Of a stretch of 64,000 nt of DNA, positions 1 through 7,613 are shown piece after piece. Below the pieces are notes generated by a model. The model saw nothing but the letters and a program-made list of their open reading frames with translations, ran no database searches and was not told the origin of the DNA. Position 1 is the stretch's first letter. The number at the start of each line of letters is the position of its first letter. The translations under genes and the position numbers were made by a program. The stretch lies in NCBI RefSeq assembly GCF_004343775.1, contig NZ_PTXL01000001.1, positions 1 to 64,000 of the forward strand, given 5' to 3'. Source of the DNA: Burkholderia sp. SRS-46. Its GTDB lineage: Bacteria; Pseudomonadota; Gammaproteobacteria; Burkholderiales; Burkholderiaceae.

Positions 1-38
1 GGGCGGCGCGAGGCGGCCGGTGGGGCGGGGTGATTCAC
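1..38 (-). CDS. 5' end of a leftward gene cut by the window edge
   Basis: A GTG codon at 38-36 (minus strand) has an AGGAG Shine-Dalgarno sequence 6 nt upstream and opens a frame (V-N-H-P-A-P-P-A-A-S-R-R) that runs off the left edge. Only 12 codons are visible, so no family can be assigned. The frame would be divergent from the adenosyltransferase gene at 302. The call rests only on the ribosome-binding site and the open frame. Confidence 0.35.
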   Translation of the reverse strand, partial: MNHPAPPAASRR

Positions 39-301
39 GCAAGTCTCCTGTGTCGACCCGGGCGGGTGCTTCGGCGCAAGCCCGAGTCCCGTGCAAGGCG
101 GTCGCCCCGCAGCGGTTGCCGGATGCGGCTGCCGCTGCGGTTCGGTCCGGCCTTCGACGGCATGTCCGGCGGGATCCGCGGCGGCGCGGTTTTGGGGTCA
201 TTCTACGCTGTAACATCTGCTGCGAGCGGTGCCGCGGGCTGCGATAATCGGCTTCCAGTGCAACCCCGGCCGCGCCGCGGCCGAGCATCAGAGGACTCAG
301 C

Positions 302-853
302 ATGGGCAACCGCTTGAGCAAGATCGCCACGCGCACCGGCGACGATGGCACCACCGGCCTCGGCGACGGCCGGCGCGTCGGCAAGGACGACGTGCGGATC
401 GCCGCGATCGGCGACGTCGACGAACTGAATTCGACCATCGGCGTGCTGCTCGCCGAGCCGCTGCCCGACGACGTGCGCGCCGCGCTCGTAACGATCCAGC
501 ACGACCTGTTCGACCTGGGCGGCGAGCTGTGCATCCCCGGCCACACGGTGCTCGACGACACGCACCTCGCGCGCCTCGACCAGTGGCTCGCCGACTACAA
601 CGCCACGCTGCCGCCGCTGAAGGAATTCATCCTGCCGGCCGGCTCGCGCGCGGCGTCGCTCGCGCACGTGAGCCGGACCGTGTGCCGCCGCGCGGAGCGT
701 GCGATCGTCGCGCTGGGCCGCGTCGAGACGCTGCACGAGATGCCGCGCCGCTACGTGAACCGGCTGTCCGACCTGCTGTTCGTGCTGGCCCGCGTGCTGA
801 ACCGCGCGGACGGCGGCACGGACGTATTGTGGCAACGCGGCCGCCCGACCTGA
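302..853 (+). CDS. PduO-type ATP:cob(I)alamin adenosyltransferase
   Basis: This 183-residue protein is predicted to transfer the adenosyl group of ATP to cob(I)alamin, making coenzyme B12 in the cytoplasm. The N-terminal ATP-binding motif TRTGDDGTTGLG lies at about residues 10-21, and the C-terminal signature RYVNRLSDLLFVLARVLNR is typical of the PduO family, whose members are about 180-190 residues. A GAGGA ribosome-binding site lies 7 nt before the ATG. It precedes hmp in the same direction, with a 147-bp gap that holds the hmp operator, so the two are probably transcribed separately. The symbols cobO, pduO and btuR are used inconsistently for this family, so none is assigned. Confidence 0.93.
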   Translation: MGNRLSKIATRTGDDGTTGLGDGRRVGKDDVRIAAIGDVDELNSTIGVLLAEPLPDDVRAALVTIQHDLFDLGGELCIPGHTVLDDTHLARLDQWLADYNATLPPLKEFILPAGSRAASLAHVSRTVCRRAERAIVALGRVETLHEMPRRYVNRLSDLLFVLARVLNRADGGTDVLWQRGRPT

Positions 854-962
854 GCACTGCGGGCGGAGGCGCGACGCGTGTGCGCCGCGCGCCGCCAGTT
901 CCCATACTCCTGACCCCAATCAAAGGGCTGCGACAATTTGCCTGAGTCTGCCCGGGTTTTTA

Positions 963-985
963 AAGATGTATCGTATTCGCATGTT
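963..985. promoter_or_regulatory. NsrR-type operator upstream of hmp
   Basis: This is an 11-1-11 dyad just before hmp. Its left half begins AAGATGTAT, an exact match to the NsrR half-site AAGATGYAT. Its right half ends GCATGTT, six of seven matches to the mirrored RCATCTT. NsrR is the nitric-oxide-sensing Rrf2 repressor known to control hmp in many proteobacteria. The site ends 15 nt before the hmp start, so a bound repressor would block the promoter or early transcription. The match was made by eye. Confidence 0.65.
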
Positions 986-1000
986 TAACGGAGAACGAGC

Positions 1001-2209
1001 ATGACCCACATTACCGCCGACCAGATGGCCCGTGTGAAGGCCACCGCCCCTGTCCTCGCCGTGCACGGCGCGACGATCACGAAGCACTTCTATCAGCGCA
1101 TGTTCGCGCGTCATCCGGAACTGAAGAACCTGTTCAACCAGACGCACCAGAAGACCGGCAGCCAGCCGGAAACGCTCGCGAAGGCGGTCTATGCGTATGC
1201 GGCGAACATCGACAACCTGGGCGCGCTCGGCGGTGCGGTGTCGCACATCGCGCACAAGCATGCGAGCCTGAACATTCGCCCCGAGCATTACCCGATCGTC
1301 GGCGAGAACCTGCTCGCGTCGATCGTCGAAGTGCTCGGCGACGCGGTCGACGCGGAAACGCTCGAAGCGTGGCGCGTCGCGTACGGCCAGCTCGCGCAGA
1401 TCCTGATCGGCGCCGAGGCGGACCTGTATGCCGGCGCGGCATGGAGCGGCTTCCGTCCGTTCAAGGTCGCGCGCAAGGTGCGCGAGAGCGACGAGATCAC
1501 GTCGTTCTACCTGGTGCCGGCGGACGGCGGCGAAGCGGCGAGGTTCGAGCCGGGCCAGTACGTGACGGTGAAGCGCTTCGTCGGCGATCTCGGGGTCGAC
1601 CAGCCGCGCCAGTACAGCCTGTCCGACGCGCCGCACGGCAAGTGGCTGCGCATCTCGGTGAAGCGCGAGGCGGGCCGGCCCGAGGCGATTCCGGCGGGCA
1701 AGGTGTCGACGCTGATGCACGACGGCGTCGAGGAGGGCGCGATCGTCGAGGTGACTGCGCCGATGGGCGAGTTCTCGCTGAAGCGCGGCGTCGATACGCC
1801 GGTCGTGCTGATCTCGGGCGGCGTCGGCCTCACGCCGATGGTGTCGATGGCCTCGACGCTGATCGCCGAAGGCAGCCGGCGCGACGTGCGCTTCGTGCAC
1901 GCCTGCCGCGCGGGCGCCGTGCACGCGTTCCGCGACTGGCTGAACGACGCGGCGCGCGCGCACGCGAACGTGAAGCGCACCGTGCTGTACGAACTCGTCG
2001 GTCCGCATGACCGCGTGGGCATCGATCACGATCTGGAAGGGCGGCTCACGCCGGCGCGCATCGAGCAGTATGCGCTCGTGCCGGATGCCGACTACTACAT
2101 ATGCGGCCCGATCGCGTTCATGAAGGCGCAACGCGATGCGCTCGTCGCACTGGGCGTTGCGCCGGAGCGCGTGAACACCGAGATCTTCGGTTCGGGCGCA
2201 CTCGAGTAA
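1001..2209 (+). CDS. hmp: Flavohaemoprotein, nitric oxide dioxygenase
   Basis: This 402-residue cytoplasmic flavohaemoglobin oxidises NO to nitrate with O2 and NAD(P)H. The globin domain (about residues 1-135) carries the proximal haem histidine region VSHIAHKHASL. An FAD-binding reductase barrel follows with RQYSLSDAP, then an NAD-binding domain with GGVGLTPMVSM and the late motif YYICGPIAFM. The length matches the family (about 395-405). A GGAG ribosome-binding site precedes the ATG, and an NsrR-type dyad lies directly upstream, fitting induction by nitrosative stress. It converges on the fimbrial-type gene at 2370-3458. Confidence 0.97.
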   Translation: MTHITADQMARVKATAPVLAVHGATITKHFYQRMFARHPELKNLFNQTHQKTGSQPETLAKAVYAYAANIDNLGALGGAVSHIAHKHASLNIRPEHYPIVGENLLASIVEVLGDAVDAETLEAWRVAYGQLAQILIGAEADLYAGAAWSGFRPFKVARKVRESDEITSFYLVPADGGEAARFEPGQYVTVKRFVGDLGVDQPRQYSLSDAPHGKWLRISVKREAGRPEAIPAGKVSTLMHDGVEEGAIVEVTAPMGEFSLKRGVDTPVVLISGGVGLTPMVSMASTLIAEGSRRDVRFVHACRAGAVHAFRDWLNDAARAHANVKRTVLYELVGPHDRVGIDHDLEGRLTPARIEQYALVPDADYYICGPIAFMKAQRDALVALGVAPERVNTEIFGSGALE

Positions 2210-2245
2210 GCGGCCGTCACCGCATCTTTCCCGCCATGCGTTTCG

Positions 2246-2345
2246 GGCCCCGATATCCGGGGCCTGGATCCGCCAGGCCCGGCATGACCTGCTCCGGTCG
2301 CTCGCGATCGGGCCGGTTCATGCCGGGCTTCGCGCTTGGCGGATC
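2246..2345. repeat. Two nested inverted repeats between convergent genes
   Basis: The gap between hmp and the fimbrial-type gene contains a 7-bp GC hairpin (2246-2252 with 2258-2264, 5-nt loop). It also contains a longer imperfect inverted repeat: 2267-2289 pairs with 2315-2345, matching over GATCCGCCA and CCCGGCATGA, with about 8 extra bases in the right arm. No thymine run follows, so these are not standard intrinsic terminators, although they lie where convergent transcripts should end. Confidence 0.5.
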
Positions 2346-2369
2346 GGGCCGGGATTCGGCTTGGGGGCG

Positions 2370-3458
2370 TTATTGGTAGGAGAACGTGAAGGATGTGGCG
2401 GCGCGTACCGACCCGGGAACGATGTTCGATGCCGTTTTCACGTACCGTACCGAGAGCGGGATGGACAAGGCTCCATTCGTGACTCTGCCAGCGAACCATT
2501 GGTTCGTATTGCCCTTCGCGCTGGAATCGGGACCGAAGGCGACCGGTTTGGCGTTGCCTTGCCGGTAGACCTGAAGGCCGACGCCCTGCGCAGTCGAGTC
2601 GGGACGCAGGCTCAAGACGTCGCCGGTATTCGCGGGGTTCGCGACATCGGTCATGGTCGCGTATACGTCGACCGTTCCGGTGCAGTTGATCTGCAGCGAC
2701 GTCGTGCCGGCCACGTCCGAGACATCGCCGATCGCGCTCAGCCGGTAGCTGACCAACTGCGCAAGCGGGACGCTGGTCGTTGCGGCCGACGTCAGCGAGC
2801 AGCTGCGCGACGTCACATTGATCCTGAATGACGACAGCGTGATGGTACGCGTGTCGAAAAGCCCGCCCGATTTGTACACCCTGAACTTCGCAATCGTGCG
2901 CTCCGGCGATGTGTAAGAACCGGTCGACAACGGCCCGCTGAATACGAGCGCGGCGCGAAAATGAGTCCACCATTTGGCCGTACTGATGCCGGCAATATAG
3001 AGCGCCGTTTCGTTAAGATCGAGCGCTTTCCATTGCGCATCGTTTTCGCCATTCCAGCTCCCGATCTTCGCCATGACGGCGTATCCGATGCCCGGCACCC
3101 CCGTCTCATAAACCGGATGCTGGCGCCCGTCTAGCGTATAGGTTGCACCGGGAATCGGTGTGCCGATTCCGGTTGCCGTGACACGGATCGGCGTACAGTC
3201 CGTATAAAGCACGTTCCTTTGCTCTGATGTGAGCGCTCCCGAGCCGATCAGGGTGCCGGGCGCGTACGCGTCGCGCGAGGCCGTAATGGAGGCGGGTACG
3301 GTCGGCGATGCTGACGAGGAATAGAGACCCTGATCACAGGTTTCGGCCTGCGCATGCTGAGCCAGCAGACCGACCAGTCCGATGAAACATGCCTTTCCCA
3401 GCAGACCCGTGACGCGTCCTGCCGATCGTTGCGATAGGTTGGGGTTCGAATGATTCAT
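2370..3458 (-). CDS. Secreted fimbrial adhesin-like protein (chaperone-usher type)
   Basis: This is a 362-residue exported protein. The N-terminus has a positive segment, a hydrophobic stretch (ACFIGLVGLLAQ) and a likely signal cleavage after AQA. The C-terminal half has paired cysteines and ends in TSFTFSYQ, the beta-strand with penultimate tyrosine seen in chaperone-usher pilin domains. The N-terminal half has its own cysteines and could be a FimH-like receptor domain. The ATG at 3458 is preferred over an in-frame GTG at 3482 because GGGA lies just upstream of it. No usher, chaperone or major pilin gene lies nearby, so this is an orphan subunit. The upstream region is AT-richer than the neighbourhood, which may indicate acquisition. 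Family assignment is moderate; the ligand is unknown. Confidence 0.65.
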   Translation of the reverse strand: MNHSNPNLSQRSAGRVTGLLGKACFIGLVGLLAQHAQAETCDQGLYSSSASPTVPASITASRDAYAPGTLIGSGALTSEQRNVLYTDCTPIRVTATGIGTPIPGATYTLDGRQHPVYETGVPGIGYAVMAKIGSWNGENDAQWKALDLNETALYIAGISTAKWWTHFRAALVFSGPLSTGSYTSPERTIAKFRVYKSGGLFDTRTITLSSFRINVTSRSCSLTSAATTSVPLAQLVSYRLSAIGDVSDVAGTTSLQINCTGTVDVYATMTDVANPANTGDVLSLRPDSTAQGVGLQVYRQGNAKPVAFGPDSSAKGNTNQWFAGRVTNGALSIPLSVRYVKTASNIVPGSVRAATSFTFSYQ

Positions 3459-3680
3459 CTGTTTTCCCGTTGGCGTGGCCACTGACTGGTAACGGGCTAA
3501 TACTAGGGATTGCGGTGCTGTCCTAAAATAAGACCCAAACTAATTTGGATTCGAATTTATTGAGACAAGTACTAATTCAGTATTTCGCGGGTCATCGAGG
3601 CCGACGGTCTTGGTCCGGCGGAGTGGGATCCGGGCGTCACGAGATCACGAATTTGTCTGAAAAGCTGCGCCCAAATTGCG

Positions 3681-3706
3681 AAAAGCCCGGCACGAGCCGG
3701 GCTTTT
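3681..3706. terminator. Bidirectional intrinsic terminator after aroG
   Basis: An 11-bp stem (3681-3691 with 3696-3706) closes a 4-nt ACGA loop. It has AAAA on the left flank and TTTT on the right, so it works on either strand. It lies 41 bp beyond the aroG stop codon. Confidence 0.85.
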
Positions 3707-3746
3707 CCGTTTGCCGAGGCGTGCGTCGCGCACGCCGGCGTTCGAA

Positions 3747-4820
3747 TCAGTTCCCGCTGCCGCGCGCGACACGGCGCGCCTTGACCGACTCCGCGAGGCC
3801 TTCGAGCACCTTCACGCTGTCTTCCCACGCGATGCACGCATCGGTGATGCTCTGGCCGTAGGTCAGCGGGCAACCTTCCTTCAGGTCCTGACGGCCCTCG
3901 ACGAGGTGCGACTCGATCATCACGCCGACGATCCGCTCGTCGCCCGCCGCGATCTGGCGGCCGATGTCCGCGCACACCGGGATCTGGTTCTCGTGCTTCT
4001 TCGAGCTGTTCGCGTGGCTCGCGTCGATCATCAGGCGCGCGGCGAGGCCGGCCTTGCCGATATCCGAGCACGCGGCGTTCACGCTCTCCGCATCGTAGTT
4101 CGGCGTCTTGCCGCCGCGCAGGATCACGTGGCAGTCCTCGTTGCCGGCCGTCGACACGATCGCCGAGTGGCCGCCCTTCGTCACCGACAGGAAATGGTGC
4201 GGCTGCGACGCGGCCTTGATCGCGTCGACCGCGATCTTCACGTTGCCGTCGGTGCCGTTCTTGAAGCCGACCGGGCACGACAGCCCCGACGCCAGCTCGC
4301 GGTGCACCTGCGATTCGGTCGTGCGCGCGCCGATCGCGCCCCACGAGATCAGGTCGGCGATGTATTGCGGGCTGATCATGTCGAGGTATTCGGTCGCGGC
4401 CGGCAGCCCCATCTCGTTGATGTGCAGCAGCAGTTCGCGCGCGGTGCGCAGCCCTTCGTTGATCTTGAAGCTGTTGTCGAGGTGCGGATCGTTGATCAAC
4501 CCTTTCCAGCCGACCGTCGTGCGCGGCTTCTCGAAGTACACGCGCATCACGATCTCGAGCTCGTTCTTGAAGCGCTCGCGCTCCTTGACGAGCCGGCCCG
4601 CATACTCGAGCGCCGCCTTCGTATCGTGGATCGAGCACGGCCCGATCACGACGATCAGGCGGTCGTCCATCCCGTGCAGGATCCGGTGCATCGACTGCCG
4701 CGAGTTGTAGATCAGCTCGGACGCGGTTTCGGAGCACGCGAATTCGCGGATCAGGTGGGCGGGCGGCGTCAGCTCCTTGAGTTCACGAATGCGGACATCG
4801 TCGGTATTGTGCGGGGGCAT
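3747..4820 (-). CDS. aroG: Class I 3-deoxy-D-arabino-heptulosonate 7-phosphate (DAHP) synthase
   Basis: This 357-residue cytoplasmic enzyme joins phosphoenolpyruvate and erythrose 4-phosphate in the first step of the shikimate pathway. It shows the metal-cysteine motif GPCSIHD, the KPRTTVGWKG substrate loop, RGGKTPNY and DASHANSSKKH, all in the AroG/AroF/AroH order and length. The N-terminal extension carrying the allosteric site is present, but which amino acid inhibits it cannot be read from sequence alone. AAGGAG lies 6 nt before the ATG. It is monocistronic: terminators lie on both sides. Confidence 0.95.
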   Translation of the reverse strand: MPPHNTDDVRIRELKELTPPAHLIREFACSETASELIYNSRQSMHRILHGMDDRLIVVIGPCSIHDTKAALEYAGRLVKERERFKNELEIVMRVYFEKPRTTVGWKGLINDPHLDNSFKINEGLRTARELLLHINEMGLPAATEYLDMISPQYIADLISWGAIGARTTESQVHRELASGLSCPVGFKNGTDGNVKIAVDAIKAASQPHHFLSVTKGGHSAIVSTAGNEDCHVILRGGKTPNYDAESVNAACSDIGKAGLAARLMIDASHANSSKKHENQIPVCADIGRQIAAGDERIVGVMIESHLVEGRQDLKEGCPLTYGQSITDACIAWEDSVKVLEGLAESVKARRVARGSGN

Positions 4821-4915
4821 GCTGTTTCTCCTTGATTGGGCTAGCCGTTCGGTCAGTGCGCGTGCGGCAAATTCATCAATTCAGGTAATTCAGTCGTTTC
4901 ATCAGGCGAAAGGCG

Positions 4916-4948
4916 AAAAAAAACCGCCGGGTTCGCCGGCGGTTTTTT
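4916..4948. terminator. Intrinsic terminator between tldD and aroG
   Basis: A 10-bp stem (4921-4930 with 4936-4945) with loop GTTCG is flanked by an A run on the left and a T run on the right, so it can terminate in either direction. It should end leftward transcripts from the yhdP-nitrilase-tldD operon before aroG. Confidence 0.85.
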
Positions 4949-5130
4949 CGGGAATTTTGGTTGCGCTTTACGCGCCATCAACCCTCTCGATCCGCCAGCG
5001 GCCTGAGATGCCAAAAAAAGTAAAAGTAAAACTTGGCGGACATGATGGAGACGCGGTTCGTCAAAAAAAGTTGATTCGGAATTTATACCCCGTCCCCGTT
5101 CGGCTGGCAACCGGGGGTGTTGAAAATGCG

Positions 5131-5168
5131 GACAATCCGCGCGTTTTTCTAAAAATGCGCGGATTGTC
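5131..5168. repeat. Long hairpin just after the tldD stop codon
   Basis: A perfect 12-bp inverted repeat (5131-5142 with 5157-5168) encloses a 14-nt loop that can itself pair T5 with A5, giving an almost continuous hairpin. It starts 15 bp downstream of the tldD stop on the minus strand. It may be a 3'-end stabiliser or a first terminator, but there is no T run after the stem. Confidence 0.6.
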
Positions 5169-5183
5169 TGCGCCGCGATGCGG

Positions 5184-6650
5184 TTATGCCGTACCGCCGA
5201 CCGTCATCTTGTCGATCCGCAGAGTCGGCTGGCCGACGCCGACCGGCACGCTCTGGCCTTCCTTGCCGCACACGCCGACACCCGTGTCGAGCGACATGTC
5301 GTTGCCGATCATGCTCACGTACTTCAGCGATTCCGGGCCGCTGCCGATCAGCGTCGCGCCCTTCACCGGGTAGGTGATCTTGCCGTTCTCGATCATGTAC
5401 GCCTCGGACGCCGAGAACACGAACTTGCCGTTCGTGATGTCGACCTGGCCGCCGCCGAAGTTGACCGCGTACAGGCCGTTCTTCACCGACGCGATGATTT
5501 CCTGCGGATCCTTGTCGCCGTTCAGCATGTAGGTGTTGGTCATGCGCGGCATCGGCAGCGCCGCGTACGACTCGCGCCGCGCGTTGCCGGTGACGGGCAT
5601 CTTCATTAGGCGCGCGTTGAGCGTGTCCTGGATGTAGCCCTTCAGGATGCCGTCCTCGATCAGCGTCGTGCACTGCGTCGGGTTGCCTTCGTCGTCGATG
5701 TTCAGCGAGCCGCGGCGGTTCGGCAGCGTGCCGTCGTCGACCACCGTCACGCCCTTCGCGGCGACCTGCTCGCCGATCCGGCCGGCGAACGCCGACGAGC
5801 CCTTGCGGTTGAAGTCGCCTTCGAGGCCATGGCCGATCGCTTCGTGCAGCAGCACCCCCGGCCAGCCCGGCCCGAGCACGACCGTCATCGCGCCGGCCGG
5901 CGCCGGCCGCGCGTCGAGGTTCACGAGCGCCGCGTGCACCGCGTCGTCGACGTAGCGCGACAGCACGTCGTCGGTGAAGTAGCCGTAGTCGAAGCGGCCG
6001 CCGCCGCCGCCGCTGCCGATCTCGCGGCGGCCGTTCTGCTCGGCGATCACCGTCACCGACACGCGCACGAGCGGGCGGATGTCCGCCGCGAGCGCGCCGT
6101 CGCTGCGCGCGACCAGCACGACGTCGTATTCGCCGGCAAGGCCCGCCATCACCTGCGTGATGCGCGGGTCGCGGCCGCGCGCCATCTGCTCGATGCGCTC
6201 GAGCAGCTTGACCTTGGCCGTTGCATCGAGCGACGCGAGCGGATCGGATGGCAGGTACAGGTCGCGGCCCGAGATGCCCGTCAGCGACGTCGCCGCCTTG
6301 ACCTTCTGGCGGCCGCCGCCCGCGGCCGCGATCGCCTTGGTGGCCGCGGCCGCCTGCGCGATCGCTTCCGGCGACAGGTCGTCGGAGTACGCGAACGCGG
6401 TGCGGTCGCCCGCGACCGCGCGCACGCCGACGCCCTGGTCGATGCTGAAACTGCCCGATTTGACGATGCCTTCCTCGAGACTCCACGCTTCGCTGCGGGT
6501 CGCCTGGAAGTACAGGTCCGCGTAGTCGACGCGATGCGTGAAGATGTCGGCGATCGTGCGCGTCAGGAGGCTCTCGTCGAGGCCGTAGGGCGTGAGCAGG
6601 ATGTCCTTCGCCAGCGCCAGGTTGCGGATGCCGGGTTCGATGATGTTCAT
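5184..6650 (-). CDS. tldD: Metalloprotease TldD
   Basis: This 488-residue subunit of the TldD/TldE (PmbA) zinc metalloprotease is known from other bacteria to process modified peptides such as microcins and to degrade unfolded peptides in the cytoplasm. The metal-binding motif HEAIGHGLEGDF is present in the second half, along with GGGQVDITNGKF near the C-terminus. The start MNIIEPGIRN at 6650 gives the normal family length; the longer open frame upstream overlaps the nitrilase gene. It is the last gene of the yhdP-nitrilase-tldD set. The partner pmbA/tldE is not in this window. Confidence 0.95.
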   Translation of the reverse strand: MNIIEPGIRNLALAKDILLTPYGLDESLLTRTIADIFTHRVDYADLYFQATRSEAWSLEEGIVKSGSFSIDQGVGVRAVAGDRTAFAYSDDLSPEAIAQAAAATKAIAAAGGGRQKVKAATSLTGISGRDLYLPSDPLASLDATAKVKLLERIEQMARGRDPRITQVMAGLAGEYDVVLVARSDGALAADIRPLVRVSVTVIAEQNGRREIGSGGGGGRFDYGYFTDDVLSRYVDDAVHAALVNLDARPAPAGAMTVVLGPGWPGVLLHEAIGHGLEGDFNRKGSSAFAGRIGEQVAAKGVTVVDDGTLPNRRGSLNIDDEGNPTQCTTLIEDGILKGYIQDTLNARLMKMPVTGNARRESYAALPMPRMTNTYMLNGDKDPQEIIASVKNGLYAVNFGGGQVDITNGKFVFSASEAYMIENGKITYPVKGATLIGSGPESLKYVSMIGNDMSLDTGVGVCGKEGQSVPVGVGQPTLRIDKMTVGGTA

Positions 6651-6742
6651 GCGGGTATCGGGGTTTCTCAAAAAGTTGTCGGGTGCGTGCCGGAACAGAT
6701 GGTTCGCGCGGGCCGGGGTTTCAAGGGGGGCGGGGCGGCCGG

Positions 6743-7570
6743 TCAGCCGAGCACGCGGTGCCGCCACGCGGGCAGGCTCTGGCGCACGTCGGCGATGCGC
6801 TGCGGGTCGAGCGTGCCGAGCACGACGCTCGCGCCCTCGGCGCGCTCCCGGACGATGTCGCCCCACGGGTCGACCAGCATGCTGTGGCCCCAGGTGCGCC
6901 GGCCGTTCTCGTGCTTGCCGCCTTGCGCGGCCGCGAGCACGTAGCACTGGTTCTCGACCGCCCGCGCGCGCAGCAGGGTCTCCCAGTGCGCGCGGCCGGT
7001 GGTGTAGGTAAACGCCGACGGCACGACGACGAGCGCGCAGTCGCCCATCCTGCGATACAGCTCCGGAAAGCGCAGATCGTAACAGACGGATAGTCCGACG
7101 CGGCCGAACGGCGCGTCGAACGTGACGACCGTGTCGCCGGGGCGGATCGTGCGCGCCTCGTCGAACGATTCGTCGCCTTTCTCGAAGTTGAACAGGTGGA
7201 TCTTGTCGTAGCGCGCCGCTTCGCGGCCGTCCGGATCGAACACGAGCGTGGTGTTCAGCACCCGGTTCGGCTCCGGCGCCTTCAGCGGCAGCGTGCCGCC
7301 GATCACCCAGATGCCGTGGCGGCGCGCCGCGTCGGCGAGGAACTGCTGGATCGGGCCGTCCCGGTAAGGCTCGGCGAGCGCGAGCTTGTCGGTGTCCCGA
7401 TGGCCCATGAAGCAGAAGTACTCGGGCAGCAGCACGAGTTGCGCGCCTTCGCCGGCCGCTTCCGCGATCAGGCGGCGGGCCTCGGCGAGATTGCGCGTGA
7501 CGTCCGGCGTGCTCACCATCTGCAGCGCTGCAACCCGGACGGGCGTGGCGGAAAGGGCGTGGTCGGTCAT
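6743..7570 (-). CDS. Carbon-nitrogen hydrolase, nitrilase superfamily (Nit1-like amidase)
   Basis: This 275-residue cytoplasmic hydrolase carries the Glu-Lys-Cys triad of the nitrilase superfamily: Glu in LLPEYF, Lys in YDKIHLFNFE and Cys in SVCYDLRFPELYR. These contexts resemble the Nit1/Nit2 branch, some members of which hydrolyse deaminated glutathione (a repair activity), so that is the best guess for substrate. The start at 7570 (MTDHALSATP) was chosen because the longer frame runs into the intergenic region. It lies between yhdP and tldD on the same strand, 43 bp from yhdP and 92 bp from tldD, and is probably co-transcribed. Confidence 0.88.
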   Translation of the reverse strand: MTDHALSATPVRVAALQMVSTPDVTRNLAEARRLIAEAAGEGAQLVLLPEYFCFMGHRDTDKLALAEPYRDGPIQQFLADAARRHGIWVIGGTLPLKAPEPNRVLNTTLVFDPDGREAARYDKIHLFNFEKGDESFDEARTIRPGDTVVTFDAPFGRVGLSVCYDLRFPELYRRMGDCALVVVPSAFTYTTGRAHWETLLRARAVENQCYVLAAAQGGKHENGRRTWGHSMLVDPWGDIVRERAEGASVVLGTLDPQRIADVRQSLPAWRHRVLG

Positions 7571-7613
7571 CGCGGAATCGGTTGCGTCATAAATGGGGTG
7601 CGGCCCGTGCGGC

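Larger units (their letters stand above)
4821..5183. other. Non-coding gap between aroG and tldD
   Basis: This 363-bp stretch has no convincing gene. It contains the two hairpins listed separately (4916-4948 and 5131-5168) and A-rich tracts around 5008-5080. The aroG promoter must lie in its left part, but no clear sigma-70 hexamers were found. Confidence 0.7.

Noticed and set aside
1-100. Cobalamin riboswitch on the minus strand near the adenosyltransferase gene (a B12-box-like AGGAGACTTGC)
   Set aside because: The match coincides with a normal Shine-Dalgarno sequence before the GTG at 38, and the other conserved cobalamin-aptamer elements were not recognised upstream. It also points away from the adenosyltransferase gene.
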